NCBI RefSeq assembly: GCF_900155985.1
Contig: NZ_FTMA01000004.1
Span: forward strand, 62,001-126,000
DNA: 64,000 nt
From: Maribacter ulvicola
Lineage (GTDB): Bacteria > Bacteroidota > Bacteroidia > Flavobacteriales > Flavobacteriaceae
Reading direction: 5' to 3'
The notes under the pieces were generated by a model. The model was given only the letters and a program-made list of their open reading frames with translations, had not been told where the DNA came from and searched no databases. The translations under genes and the position numbers were made by a program. This document shows, in pieces, positions 19,151-29,300 of the stretch (positions are counted from its first letter, which is position 1; the number at the start of each line of letters is the position of its first letter).

Positions 19151-20188
19151 ATGGTAGATTACATAGTAATAGGTCTAGGTTTGGCGGGTACAACATTTTG
19201 TGAAAACTTGCGTAAAAACAAGAAATCCTTTGTCGTTTTTAATGATCGATCGCAAACCTCGTCACGTGTGGCGGGCGGACTGTATAACCCTGTTATTTTA
19301 AAACGATTTACCCTTTCTTGGAGGGCAGATGAGCAATTACCGGTGGCTATTGAATTTTACGCACAGTTAGAACAGTTTTTAAATGTGAAGTTTGATGAAA
19401 AGCTAAATGTTCTACGAAAATTTGCATCTATTGAAGAACAAAACCTGTGGTTTGAGGCTGCGGATAAAGATAAGCTTAAGCCATTTCTAGATACTAAATT
19501 GGTGAGTAATGAAAATTCAAGGCTTAAAGTACCGTTTCAGTTTGGTAAGGTTTTGGGAACAGGTAAATTAAACACCAAGTTACTTTTCAATAGTTATGCA
19601 AAGTGGCTAGAGCAAGAATGTATTTTGTATACGGACACATTTGATTATAGTCAGCTTCAAGTGGGGCAAGATCATGTTAGCTATAAAGATATCAAAGCTA
19701 AGAATGTGGTGTTTACAGAAGGTTATGGTATGGTGCATAATCCTTATTTTAATTATTTACCATTGCAGGGCTCAAAAGGGGAGTATATTGTAATTAAAGC
19801 AAGAGCATTGAATGAGGCTTATATTATCAAATCATCTATATTCTTAATTCCCTTAGGAGATGATATGTACAAAGTAGGGGCTACATATCATAGAAATAAT
19901 AAAGACAATTTAACTACTGAAGAAGCTAAAAATGAGCTCGTAAGTAAACTAGATACTCTTTTAGATTGTTCATATGAGGTAGTTGGTCATGAGGCAGGTA
20001 TGCGTCCTACGGTAAAAGACAGAAGACCATTAGTAGGTCAACATCCAACGTATAATAACTTATGGGTGCTGAACGGTTTTGGTTCTCATGGTATAACTAT
20101 TGCACCATGGGCAGCAAGATCATTATATGACCATATTGAATTTAATACGCCTTTATTAGAAGAAATTGATATAACGCGTTTTAATTAG
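19151..20188 (+). CDS. FAD-dependent oxidoreductase (DAO family)
   Basis: The ATG at 19151 places the dinucleotide-binding motif right at the N-terminus (MVDYIVIGLGLAGTTFCENL), giving 345 residues. The frame is open 27 bases further upstream, but that part lies in the putative promoter. Later motifs typical of glycine/D-amino-acid oxidases include VAGGLYNPV, LPLQGSKGEYIVI and the closing GMRPTVKDRRPLVG with NGFGSHGITIAP. It probably oxidises an amine or amino acid using FAD; the substrate is unknown. Its last 8 bases overlap the end of the convergent DUF983 gene. Confidence 0.85.
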   Translation: MVDYIVIGLGLAGTTFCENLRKNKKSFVVFNDRSQTSSRVAGGLYNPVILKRFTLSWRADEQLPVAIEFYAQLEQFLNVKFDEKLNVLRKFASIEEQNLWFEAADKDKLKPFLDTKLVSNENSRLKVPFQFGKVLGTGKLNTKLLFNSYAKWLEQECILYTDTFDYSQLQVGQDHVSYKDIKAKNVVFTEGYGMVHNPYFNYLPLQGSKGEYIVIKARALNEAYIIKSSIFLIPLGDDMYKVGATYHRNNKDNLTTEEAKNELVSKLDTLLDCSYEVVGHEAGMRPTVKDRRPLVGQHPTYNNLWVLNGFGSHGITIAPWAARSLYDHIEFNTPLLEEIDITRFN

Positions 20189-20585
20189 ATTTAGTTTTTT
20201 TAAGGTTTGCTTTGGCATCGTAACTAACAAACATATTAATCCATATATTACGTGATAACCTCATAATGACTGGCATAAAAACAATTAGTGTTACAATAAT
20301 GGCAATAAAAGTTTCTATTAGGTCGGCACCTAGAAAAAGATTGGCTATAACAAATGCGGCTACGGCAAAAGCAATTCCTACTCCGTAACTCACATACATG
20401 GCACCATAAAAGAAAGATGGTTCTATTTTATATTTTAGATCGCAGTGACTGCATCTTTCATGCATTTTAAAGATTTCGCCCATATGGTATGGGTTTTTGT
20501 CCAAATACATACTTTCTTGGTGACATCTAGGACAACTTCCTGTTAAAATACTGTAGAGTTTGTTTCCTTTTTTTAACATTTGCAA
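20181..20585 (-). CDS. DUF983 family membrane protein
   Basis: A 134-residue protein. The N-terminus holds a zinc-ribbon-like pair of Cys knuckles (GSCPRCHQ and ERCSHCDLKY). Two transmembrane helices follow (about residues 62-84 and 88-110). This is the DUF983 layout, found in many bacteria, with unknown function. It is convergent with the FAD oxidoreductase, with an 8-base overlap of coding ends. Confidence 0.85.
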   Translation of the reverse strand: MQMLKKGNKLYSILTGSCPRCHQESMYLDKNPYHMGEIFKMHERCSHCDLKYKIEPSFFYGAMYVSYGVGIAFAVAAFVIANLFLGADLIETFIAIIVTLIVFMPVIMRLSRNIWINMFVSYDAKANLKKTKSN

Positions 20586-20716
20586 AACTTTATACTAAGG
20601 TACGATTTTAAGACAATTTTCATGTTAGAAATCTACTATAACAAAGATAAAATTAGCTTAGGAATTATAAAGTTCTAAACTAGATTTTTAAGTAATCATA
20701 AGAAGAAATAGAATTT

Positions 20717-22627
20717 ATGTTAAACGTTCACAACCTATCGGTCTCTTTTGGAGGGGAATACTTATTTGAAGAAATATCATTTCGTTTAAATGGAGGAAAT
20801 AGAGCAGGGCTAGTAGGTAAAAACGGTGCTGGAAAATCAACTTTGTTGAAATTGCTTAACAAGGATATGGCCTTGGATACTGGTGTTATTGCTATAGAAA
20901 AAGATATTAAAATTGGTTTTCTTAGACAAGATATTGATTTTGTAGAGGGGCGCTCAGTTTTAGAAGAAGCATATCAGGCATTTGAAGAAATTAAGTCTTT
21001 AGAGCTTAAATTAGATGAAATCAACCATCAATTGGCAGAGCGTACAGATTATGAATCAGATTCATATAGTCAGCTGATTGTGGATTTAAGTGATATTACC
21101 CATCATTATGAAATACTGGGAGGATATAACTATCAGGGCGAAACAGAAAAAATTCTTCAAGGCTTAGGTTTTAGAAGAGAAGATTTTGATAAAAAGACCG
21201 AAACTTTTTCAGGAGGGTGGCGTATGCGTATAGAGTTGGCAAAATTATTATTGCAAACGAATGATGTATTATTGCTAGATGAGCCTACCAACCACTTAGA
21301 TATTGAATCTATTATCTGGTTTGAACAGTTTTTGAACAATTATACCGGCGCCGTGGTCATTGTTTCTCACGATAAAATGTTCTTGGACAATGTTACTAAT
21401 AGAACTATTGAAATTTCATTGGGGCGTATATATGATTATAACAAGCCTTATTCTGAATACTTAGTATTAAGAAATGAGATAAAACAACAGCAGGTAAATG
21501 CACAAAAGAACCAAGAAAAGGAAATTCAACAGGCAGAACGTTTAATTGAAAAATTTAGAGCAAAATCAACCAAAGCTTCCATGGCGCAATCTTTAATCAA
21601 GAAGTTAGATAAGATTGAGCGTATAGAGGTAGACGAAGATGACAATAGTGTAATGAGCCTTCGTTTTCCGGTTTCTGTTACGCCAGGTAAGGTGGTTGTA
21701 GAAATTGAAGGATTATCCAAAGCATATGGTAATAATTTGGTTTTAAATGATATTAACCTGCTTATAGAAAGAGATAGTAAAACCGCATTTGTAGGTCAAA
21801 ATGGGCAGGGTAAATCTACTTTGGCGAAGATTATTGTTGGCGAACTTAAGCATGAAGGACATTTAAAACTGGGGCATAATGTGCAAATAGGGTATTTTGC
21901 TCAAAATCAGGCAGAGTATTTAGATGGGAACAAAACTATATTAGATACCATGATAGATGCCGCAAATGAGAAGAACCGAAGTAAGGTTAGAGATATTTTA
22001 GGTTCATTTTTATTTAGGGGAGATGAAGTGGATAAGTTTGTAAAAGTACTTTCAGGGGGTGAGCGTAACCGTTTAGCTTTGGCGAAAATGTTACTTCAGC
22101 CATTTAACGTACTAGTAATGGATGAGCCTACCAACCACTTGGATATTAAGTCTAAGAACGTTCTAAAACAAGCATGCTTAAACTTTGAAGGTACCTTAAT
22201 ATTGGTTTCTCATGATAGGGATTTTTTACAGGGTCTAACTAATAAAGTGTATGAATTCAAGGATCAAAAGATAAGAGAGTATTTAGGGGATGTAGATTTC
22301 TACTTGGAGCAGCGTAAAGTAGAGAATTTTAGGGCTATAGAGAAGAAACAGGCTGTAGTTAGCGAAAAGATAAAGCCAAAAGCTTCAAACTCTTTTCAGG
22401 ATCAGAAAAAACTAAAGAGTTTAAAAAATCAATTAAGTTCAGTAGAAAGTAAAGTAAGTAGTCTGGAAAAAGAAATTAAAGATATAGATCATAATCTTAC
22501 AGTAGATTATGACGCTACCATTGCAAAGGATAATTTTTTCGAAGGCTATCAAGCCAAAAAGAAGAAGCTGGAAACATTAATGCAGAACTGGGAGACGCTA
22601 ACCTTAGCTATTGAGGAATTAGGGTAG
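20717..22627 (+). CDS. ABC-F family ATPase
   Basis: A 636-residue soluble protein with two ABC domains. Domain 1 has Walker A GKNGAGKST, signature FSGGWRMRIELAKLL and LLLDEPTNHLDIES. Domain 2 has Walker A GQNGQGKST, signature LSGGERNRLALAKML and VMDEPTNHLDIKS. The Lys/Gln-rich interdomain linker and a C-terminal coiled coil (from about residue 560) are typical of Uup/YbiT/EttA-like proteins. No membrane domain is present. ABC-F proteins act on the ribosome to regulate or rescue translation. The subfamily cannot be fixed from this sequence alone. Confidence 0.95.
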   Translation: MLNVHNLSVSFGGEYLFEEISFRLNGGNRAGLVGKNGAGKSTLLKLLNKDMALDTGVIAIEKDIKIGFLRQDIDFVEGRSVLEEAYQAFEEIKSLELKLDEINHQLAERTDYESDSYSQLIVDLSDITHHYEILGGYNYQGETEKILQGLGFRREDFDKKTETFSGGWRMRIELAKLLLQTNDVLLLDEPTNHLDIESIIWFEQFLNNYTGAVVIVSHDKMFLDNVTNRTIEISLGRIYDYNKPYSEYLVLRNEIKQQQVNAQKNQEKEIQQAERLIEKFRAKSTKASMAQSLIKKLDKIERIEVDEDDNSVMSLRFPVSVTPGKVVVEIEGLSKAYGNNLVLNDINLLIERDSKTAFVGQNGQGKSTLAKIIVGELKHEGHLKLGHNVQIGYFAQNQAEYLDGNKTILDTMIDAANEKNRSKVRDILGSFLFRGDEVDKFVKVLSGGERNRLALAKMLLQPFNVLVMDEPTNHLDIKSKNVLKQACLNFEGTLILVSHDRDFLQGLTNKVYEFKDQKIREYLGDVDFYLEQRKVENFRAIEKKQAVVSEKIKPKASNSFQDQKKLKSLKNQLSSVESKVSSLEKEIKDIDHNLTVDYDATIAKDNFFEGYQAKKKKLETLMQNWETLTLAIEELG

Positions 22628-22778
22628 CCTGACATAGGATTTTGATAGTTTTACAACATTTTTAGGCTATTTCACAACAAATAGGGGTAGGTCAACGATA
22701 AAATTAGATTTTTTAGCGTTATTAGTTCAAATTTGTAGGATAATTCCTAAATAAGTGAATTTATCAATCCATAGTCAT

Positions 22779-23654
22779 ATGAAAAAACTATACTATATAA
22801 GCTTTTGTTTTTTGTTTCTGACAACAGTTAGTTTTGCAGAAGTATCTAAAAAAGAGAGGAAAGCGCTAATTGATCTGTATGAATCTACGAACGGCAATCA
22901 CTGGGTCAAGAAATGGGATTTAAAAACTCCGGTTTCTCAATGGCAAGGTATTACTGTTGAAAACGATAAGGTAGTAGAGGTTAATTTATTCCATAATAAT
23001 TTAATGGGATCAATTCCTTCGCAAATAGGAGATTTACAAAATCTTAGAGTCTTGAACCTAGCTTTTAATTCGTTAACAGGTGAATTGCCTAAAGAAATTG
23101 TCCATCTTTCTAATTTAAAAATATTGAAGTTAGAAATGAATAGGCTTAACGGTGAATTGCCGGAAGAAATAGGTAGTTTAATTCATTTACAAGAACTTTC
23201 TGCTTTCAATAATTTTTTTACAGGTGAAATTCCTGAGACCGTAGGTAACTTAACAGAGTTAAAGGTATTAAATCTTTCAAGCAATGAATTTCAAGGAGAT
23301 ATACCTAGCTCATTAGGGGCATTATCTCAATTGGAAACTTTAGGCCTTTTTGAAAATAGATTAGAGGGTGCTATACCCAGAGATATGGGTAAGTTGAGCA
23401 AATTGAAAGAATTGGTATTGGCAAATAATAGGCTTATAGGTGATATACCCAATGAGTTTGCAGATTTAGCGAGTTTAGAAGTATTTCAAATTCAAAATAA
23501 CAATTTTAGTTCGTTTAAAGCCTTAGAGTTTTTAGAAACCAAGGAGTATTTGGTTTTTGATTATGACAAAGATGATAGAAAGTTAGAGTTTAAAGATGTC
23601 AATTTTAGTAAAACTAGAATGGCAGATACGAAGTTCGAAGATATTGAAGAGTAA
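22779..23654 (+). CDS. Secreted plant-type leucine-rich-repeat protein (copy 1)
   Basis: The ATG at 22779 starts a clear signal peptide (KLYYISFCFLFLTTVSFAE), preferred to an upstream GTG; 291 residues. After an N-terminal cap (STNGNHWVKKWDL...WQGITV) come about seven 24-residue repeats of the plant-specific LxxNxLxGxIPxxLGxL type. The C-terminus ends in TRMADTKFEDIEE. Such proteins are extracellular ligand-binding solenoids; the partner is unknown. A paralogue with the same cap and tail lies 208 bases downstream. No type IX sorting domain is visible. Confidence 0.87.
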   Translation: MKKLYYISFCFLFLTTVSFAEVSKKERKALIDLYESTNGNHWVKKWDLKTPVSQWQGITVENDKVVEVNLFHNNLMGSIPSQIGDLQNLRVLNLAFNSLTGELPKEIVHLSNLKILKLEMNRLNGELPEEIGSLIHLQELSAFNNFFTGEIPETVGNLTELKVLNLSSNEFQGDIPSSLGALSQLETLGLFENRLEGAIPRDMGKLSKLKELVLANNRLIGDIPNEFADLASLEVFQIQNNNFSSFKALEFLETKEYLVFDYDKDDRKLEFKDVNFSKTRMADTKFEDIEE

Positions 23655-23684
23655 GAGTAGTTTACACTTTTAGTTAGTTTGGTG

Positions 23685-23718
23685 AAAAAAGAGATGTTGA
23701 ACAACATCTCTTTTTTTT
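23685..23718 (+). terminator. Intrinsic terminator after LRR copy 1
   Basis: An 8-bp perfect stem (GAGATGTT at 23691-23698, AACATCTC at 23703-23710), GAAC loop, A run before and T8 after. It shows the two LRR genes are separate transcription units. Confidence 0.87.
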
Positions 23719-23861
23719 GTTATAAGTGCAATACTATCAGTGGTATATCATAAAAATAGTTTTTGCACGTTATAATAAAAGTGAATTTTATGCCAGTATT
23801 ATTTTTAATAAAAAAGAGCATGGTATGGATGCACTAGCCCAAATAAATTAATTTCTTCAGT

Positions 23862-24746
23862 ATGAAATATGTTATTACCTATATCAGTTTAGTTTTTGTT
23901 CTGTCCACAAGTTTTATAGTCAGTGCTCAAATATCTTCAAACGAAAAACAATATTTAATAGATTTTAATAAAAGTACCAATGGTGATCATTGGATAAATA
24001 AATGGGATTTAACAGCAGACCCATCTACCTGGTATGGTGTAGAGATAAAAGATAATCATGTAACGGCATTAAAATTATATCGCAACAATCTTACGGGGTC
24101 CATACCAAATGGAATGTCAGTTTTGTCGCATTTAAAAACATTGAACCTTGCTTTTAATGTATTGGAAGGTAATTTGCCCGAAGATATATTTCTGTTAGAC
24201 CAGTTGACCATTATGCGTTTAGAGATGAATAAGTTGACAGGTGTTTTACCTCAAGATTGTTCTAAAATGCAGCAATTAGAAGAGTTGTCCATGTTTAATA
24301 ACTTATTGCAAGGAACTATTCCCAACGGTATTGGAGATATATTAACATTAAAATCATTAAACCTTTCAAGTAATTATTTAGAAGGTAACTTGCCTAAATC
24401 TATTGAAAACTTAGATAAGTTAGAAAGGCTTGAGCTTTTTGGTAACAAGCTAGCAGGTGTCATTGAGGTTGATCTAGGGCGTTTGGTAAATTTAAAAGAA
24501 TTAATTCTTTCATATAATAAGTTTCAAGGAGATTTGCCAAGTGGTATGGCAACTTTAAACAATCTAGAGTTTGTACAGTTGCAGGGTAATGAATTTAGGT
24601 CATTAAATGTATTGTTAAGAATGCAGAGTTCAAAACTGGCGGTTTTTGATAGTGATGATGAGTTCTTGAATATGAAGTTTGGTACTACAGAAGCAAGTAG
24701 AACACGTATTGTAGATACTAAATTTGAAGACGTAAAAAGAAACTAA
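23862..24746 (+). CDS. Secreted plant-type leucine-rich-repeat protein (copy 2)
   Basis: A 294-residue paralogue of the preceding gene: signal peptide (FVLSTSFIVSAQ), the same N-cap (STNGDHWINKWDL...WYGVEI), about seven plant-type LRRs, and the same kind of C-terminal tail (TRIVDTKFEDVKRN). The two differ at many repeat surface positions, so they have diverged after a tandem duplication and may bind different ligands. It has its own terminator. Confidence 0.87.
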   Translation: MKYVITYISLVFVLSTSFIVSAQISSNEKQYLIDFNKSTNGDHWINKWDLTADPSTWYGVEIKDNHVTALKLYRNNLTGSIPNGMSVLSHLKTLNLAFNVLEGNLPEDIFLLDQLTIMRLEMNKLTGVLPQDCSKMQQLEELSMFNNLLQGTIPNGIGDILTLKSLNLSSNYLEGNLPKSIENLDKLERLELFGNKLAGVIEVDLGRLVNLKELILSYNKFQGDLPSGMATLNNLEFVQLQGNEFRSLNVLLRMQSSKLAVFDSDDEFLNMKFGTTEASRTRIVDTKFEDVKRN

Positions 24747-24763
24747 ACAACAATAAAATACCT

Positions 24764-24795
24764 AAAAAAGGGAATGCCATAGCATCCCTTTTTTT
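24764..24795 (+). terminator. Intrinsic terminator after LRR copy 2
   Basis: A stem GGGA(A)TGC / GCATCCC at 24770-24788 with one bulged A and a CATA loop, flanked by A6 and T7. Confidence 0.8.
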
Positions 24796-25173
24796 ATTTT
24801 GACCAGTCTCATGCAACAGTTTTTTATGATTACTTTAACCATCAAGACGTTTAGTGTCAGAAGTGTTTTTTTGTAGTTTCGCCAATGATAAATTGATTTC
24901 CAAAAGTTTGTAGTTAAATTCTAATTAAAATATAGCCGCTGTTTTAACAATATTTTGATGGTTTTGGTAGATAGTTAATACTGATTAGACGTTAGTAATA
25001 AATATTTATTTAAGAGATTAAATCTTAAAATGTAGGAGTTCATATTCGGTTTAAATAGTTTGAAGGCTATTGCACTACTGAAATTAATGGAATTCTTTTA
25101 ATTCATATACACCTAAAGGATTTGAAATATTTTTGATCCAGTGTTTTTGAAATACGCTTATAAATTTATTAAA
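24796..25173 (+). promoter_or_regulatory. Intergenic region upstream of the RND efflux operon
   Basis: About 380 bases without a convincing gene. It is A/T-rich. A TATTTTTG box at 25128-25135 fits the TAnnTTTG consensus and lies 39 bases before the adaptor ATG, so it is the likely operon promoter. No operator dyad or regulator gene was recognised. Confidence 0.4.
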
Positions 25174-26304
25174 ATGCGAAAAATTATTTTTACCGTACTA
25201 GGTATTTTGCTAATAGTAGTATCCTTTTTTTTAGCGGGATATATTATTGAAAGTAAGAAAACATTTAAACCAAAATCAGAGAAAGTAGTCAAAACAGTTT
25301 TTACTGAGGTAGTAAAAAATGGTACTGTACCCATTATAGTTTCTGCAAACGGTAATTTAATTGCTAAACAGCGTGTTGAATTATATGCTGAGGTTCAAGG
25401 GGTATTCAAAAAAGGAAGTAAATTGTTTAAAGAAGGTCAGGCTTTTCGTCAAGGAGAGACTATCATCAATATTGATGCAAATGAGTATGCTGCAAGTGTA
25501 CAGTCTGCAAAAAGTAACCTTTTTAATCAATTAACGGCAGTAATGCCCGATTTACGTTTAGACTACCCAGATATCTATTCTAAGTGGCAAGATTACCTTT
25601 CTAATTTTGATATGTCTAAAAGTACTCCGGCACTGCCAAAAATGGCTACCGAGAAAGAAAAGTTCTTTATATCTGGTAGAGGAATTTTAACGAGCTATTA
25701 TAATGTTAAGAATTTAGAGCAAAGATTAGCAAAATATCGTATCACCGCTCCGTTTTCAGGTATTCTGACAGAGACATTGGTTACTGAAGGGACTTTGGTT
25801 AGGTCTGGTCAGAAGTTAGGTGAATTCATCAATACGGAAGTATATGAATTAGAAGTGGCAATTAGCAAACAATATACGGACCTATTGAAAGTGGGCGAGT
25901 CTGTAGAACTGACAAATTTAGATGATAATAGTACCTATAAAGGTAAGGTAACAAGAATTAACGGTAGTATAGATCAGTTAACACAAACGGTTAATGCCTA
26001 TATAGAAGTTGATGATAAGAATCTAAGAGAAGGCATGTATCTAGAGGCAGATTTAGATGCTAAAAAAGAAGAAAATGCTATAGAGGTAGATAGAGGCTTG
26101 CTATTGCAGGGCAACCAGATTTTTATAGTTAGAGACTCGGTTCTTGATAAGATAGATGTAGCTCCCGTTTATTTTTCGGATAAGCGTGTTGTATTGAAGA
26201 ATGTGCCGGATGGCGTTACTATAGTCTCAAAACCTATTAGTGGAGCCTTTACGGGTATGGCTGTAAAAATATATTCTGAACAACCAGAAAACAAGAAGGA
26301 ATAA
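25174..26304 (+). CDS. RND efflux periplasmic adaptor subunit
   Basis: The ATG at 25174 (MRKIIFTVLGILLI) is chosen over an upstream GTG; 376 residues. One N-terminal anchor helix is followed by the membrane-fusion-protein plan: lipoyl half-motif (QRVELYAEVQGVF), a short hairpin, second lipoyl half (YRITAPFSGILTETLVTEGTLV), beta barrel (LEVAISKQYTDLLKVGESVEL) and membrane-proximal domain. It links the inner-membrane pump to the TolC-like channel. Its stop TAA shares an A with the ATG of the pump gene, so translation is coupled. Confidence 0.93.
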   Translation: MRKIIFTVLGILLIVVSFFLAGYIIESKKTFKPKSEKVVKTVFTEVVKNGTVPIIVSANGNLIAKQRVELYAEVQGVFKKGSKLFKEGQAFRQGETIINIDANEYAASVQSAKSNLFNQLTAVMPDLRLDYPDIYSKWQDYLSNFDMSKSTPALPKMATEKEKFFISGRGILTSYYNVKNLEQRLAKYRITAPFSGILTETLVTEGTLVRSGQKLGEFINTEVYELEVAISKQYTDLLKVGESVELTNLDDNSTYKGKVTRINGSIDQLTQTVNAYIEVDDKNLREGMYLEADLDAKKEENAIEVDRGLLLQGNQIFIVRDSVLDKIDVAPVYFSDKRVVLKNVPDGVTIVSKPISGAFTGMAVKIYSEQPENKKE

Positions 26305-29300
26305 TGCGTAAGCTGATAGAATATTTTATTAGGTATCATGTTGCCGTTAACGTAGTTGTAATTTCGTTTGCCTTATTTGGCATCGTTGGTGCAAAAGCAT
26401 TGAAATCATCTTTTTTTCCTCTAACGGATTCTAAGAATATAGCTATTACCATTACCTATCCGGGCGCATCGCCACAAGAGGTAGAAGAGGGTATCGTTTT
26501 AAAGATCGAGGACAACTTAAAAGGTCTTGAAGGTGTTGATCGTGTAACCTCTACTTCTAGGGAGAATAGTGGTACCATTAATGTAGAGATTGAAAAGGGC
26601 GAGAATATAGATTTCATGCTTTTAGAAGTAAAGAATGCGGTAGATAGAGTTCCTACGTTTCCTACAGGTATGGAGCCATTGATAGTGTCCATTCTAGAAA
26701 CTGTTCGTCAAACCATATCATTTGCTATTAGTGGTGAAGACATCCCATTGGCAACTTTAAAAAGTGTAGGTAGGGATATTGAAAATGATTTAAGGGCAAT
26801 GAAAGGAATTTCTCAAATAGAAATTTCCGGGTTCCCAGATGAAGAAATTGAAATTGCCGTTAATGAAAATGATCTTTTAGCATATGGTTTATCTTTTTCA
26901 GAAGTAGCTAATTCGGTATCAAACGCCAATATTTTAGTAACGGGCGGTAATATTAAAACAGATGCGGAAGAGTATTTAATACGTGCCAATAACCGATCGT
27001 ACTACGGCAGTGAATTGGGTAATCTTGTGGTACGAGCAGATCAATCAGGGAATGTCATACGGTTAAAGGATGTGGCGATTGTTAAAGATCGTTTTTCAGA
27101 AACACCAAATGCAACGTATTTTAATGGTAACTTATCAGTAAGTACTACAATTACCAGTACCAATAATGAAGATTTAATTGCGGCTGCAGATCAAGTAAAC
27201 GAATATGTATTAGAGTTCAATGAAAAGTATAATAACATTACATTAGACGTTGTTTCTGATCAGTCTACCACACTTAATCAAAGAACACAGTTATTAACGG
27301 AGAATGCCATAATGGGTATGGTATTGGTCCTCATATTTTTGTCACTCTTTTTGAATACAAGATTGGCGTTCTGGGTAGCTTTTGGTCTGCCAGTTGCCTT
27401 CTTGGGTATGTTTGTGTTTGCAGGTTTCTTTGATGTGACCATTAATGTACTCTCCTTATTCGGGATGATTATCGTTATTGGTATTCTGGTAGATGACGGT
27501 ATTGTAATTGCCGAGAATATATATCAACATTATGAAAAAGGGAAATCTCCTGTTCAGGCTGCGGTAGATGGCACAATGGAAGTATTGCCTCCAATTATTT
27601 CGGCAATTATTACAACTATTTTAGCCTTTTCCATATTCTTGTTCTTGGATAGTAGAATTGGTGAATTTTTCGGCGAAGTATCGGTAATAGTAATCCTGAC
27701 CTTAGTAGTGTCGTTAGTAGAAGCATTGGTAATTTTACCAGCTCACTTGGCACATTCAAAAGCACTACAGCCAATAGATACCAAACCAAAGAGTGGGTTT
27801 GCAAATGCTTTTGCCAAATTAAGGGTCATCAATGAATTTGGTGATAAACTTATGGTTTGGATGCGTGATAACCTCTATACACCAGTACTACGTTTCTCAA
27901 TGAACCATAAAATATTCATGTTTGCTGTATTTGCATCGGCATTTATATTAACATTAGGGTCTGTTGGTGGCGGTATCATTAGAACGGCATTTTTTCCTAG
28001 AATTGCCAGTGATAGGGTAGGTATAGAGTTAGAGATGCCAAACGGGACCAATGAAAAAATCACAGATTCAATTATCTCATTAATAGAAGAGAAAGCCTTA
28101 ATTGTCAATAAAGAATTGACAGAGGAGTTTATGGAGGGGTCAGATAAGGATGTATTTAAGAATGTGATCAGAAGATTAGGGCCGGGCTCATCATCAGCTG
28201 TATTAACGATCAACCTGTTACCTGGAGAAGAAAGACCAGATGAGATTTCTGCGGATATGGTCACTAGTAGGTTAGAAGAATTGGTAGGTCCGGTTGTGGG
28301 TGTAGAAAGTTTAATTTATGGTTCTGGGGGCAACTTTGGCGGTTCTCCGGTTTCGGTATCACTACTTGGTAATAATATTGAACAGCTAAAAGCGGCTAAG
28401 GTAGAGTTAAAGAGCATTTTGACCAAGAACTCTAGGTTGAAGGATATTGCGGATAATGACCCGGCAGGTATTAAAGAAATTAGATTAACCTTAAAAGAGA
28501 ATGCCTACTTATTAGGCTTAGATCTTCAAGCCTTAATGACCCAGGTTCGTGCAGGTTTCTTTGGGGTACAGGCGCAACGTTTTCAGCGTTCTCAAGATGA
28601 GATTCGGGTTTGGGTGCGTTATGACAGGGAGGAGCGTTCGTCGATCTCTAATTTAGACGATATGCGAATTGTAACACCGTCTGGTGATCGAGTTCCGTTA
28701 AGTGAAATTGCAGATTATACTATTGAACGTGGAGATGTTGCTATTAACCGTTTAGAAGGTAGAAGGGAAATTCAGGTATCTGCCGATATGAAAGATGTAA
28801 AGGATAGTCCAACGGAAATAATGACAGAAATCCAGAATGTACATATGCCAGAGATACAATCCAAATATCCAACGGTAAGCGCATCCTATGAAGGTCAGAA
28901 TAGGGAATTGGATAAGTTAACGGGCTCATTGAAGTTGGTAGGTTTCACGGTGCTATTGCTCATTTATATCACCATCGCATTTACATTTAGAAGCTTCAGT
29001 CAGCCATTAATGCTATTGTTATTAGTGCCATTTAGCTTCACGGCAGTTGCTTGGGGCCACTGGATCCATGATTTTCCGATCAATGTACTATCCATATTAG
29101 GTATCATTGCTTTAATAGGTATTATGGTGAATGATGGTCTTGTGCTCATTGGTAAGTTCAATTCAAATTTACGGGAAGGTATGACCTTTGATAATGCCAT
29201 TTTTGAAGCAGGAAAGTCAAGGTTCAGAGCAATTTTCTTAACATCGATAACCACTATAGCAGGTTTGGCGCCTTTAATGTTAGAGACCAGTAGACAGGCA

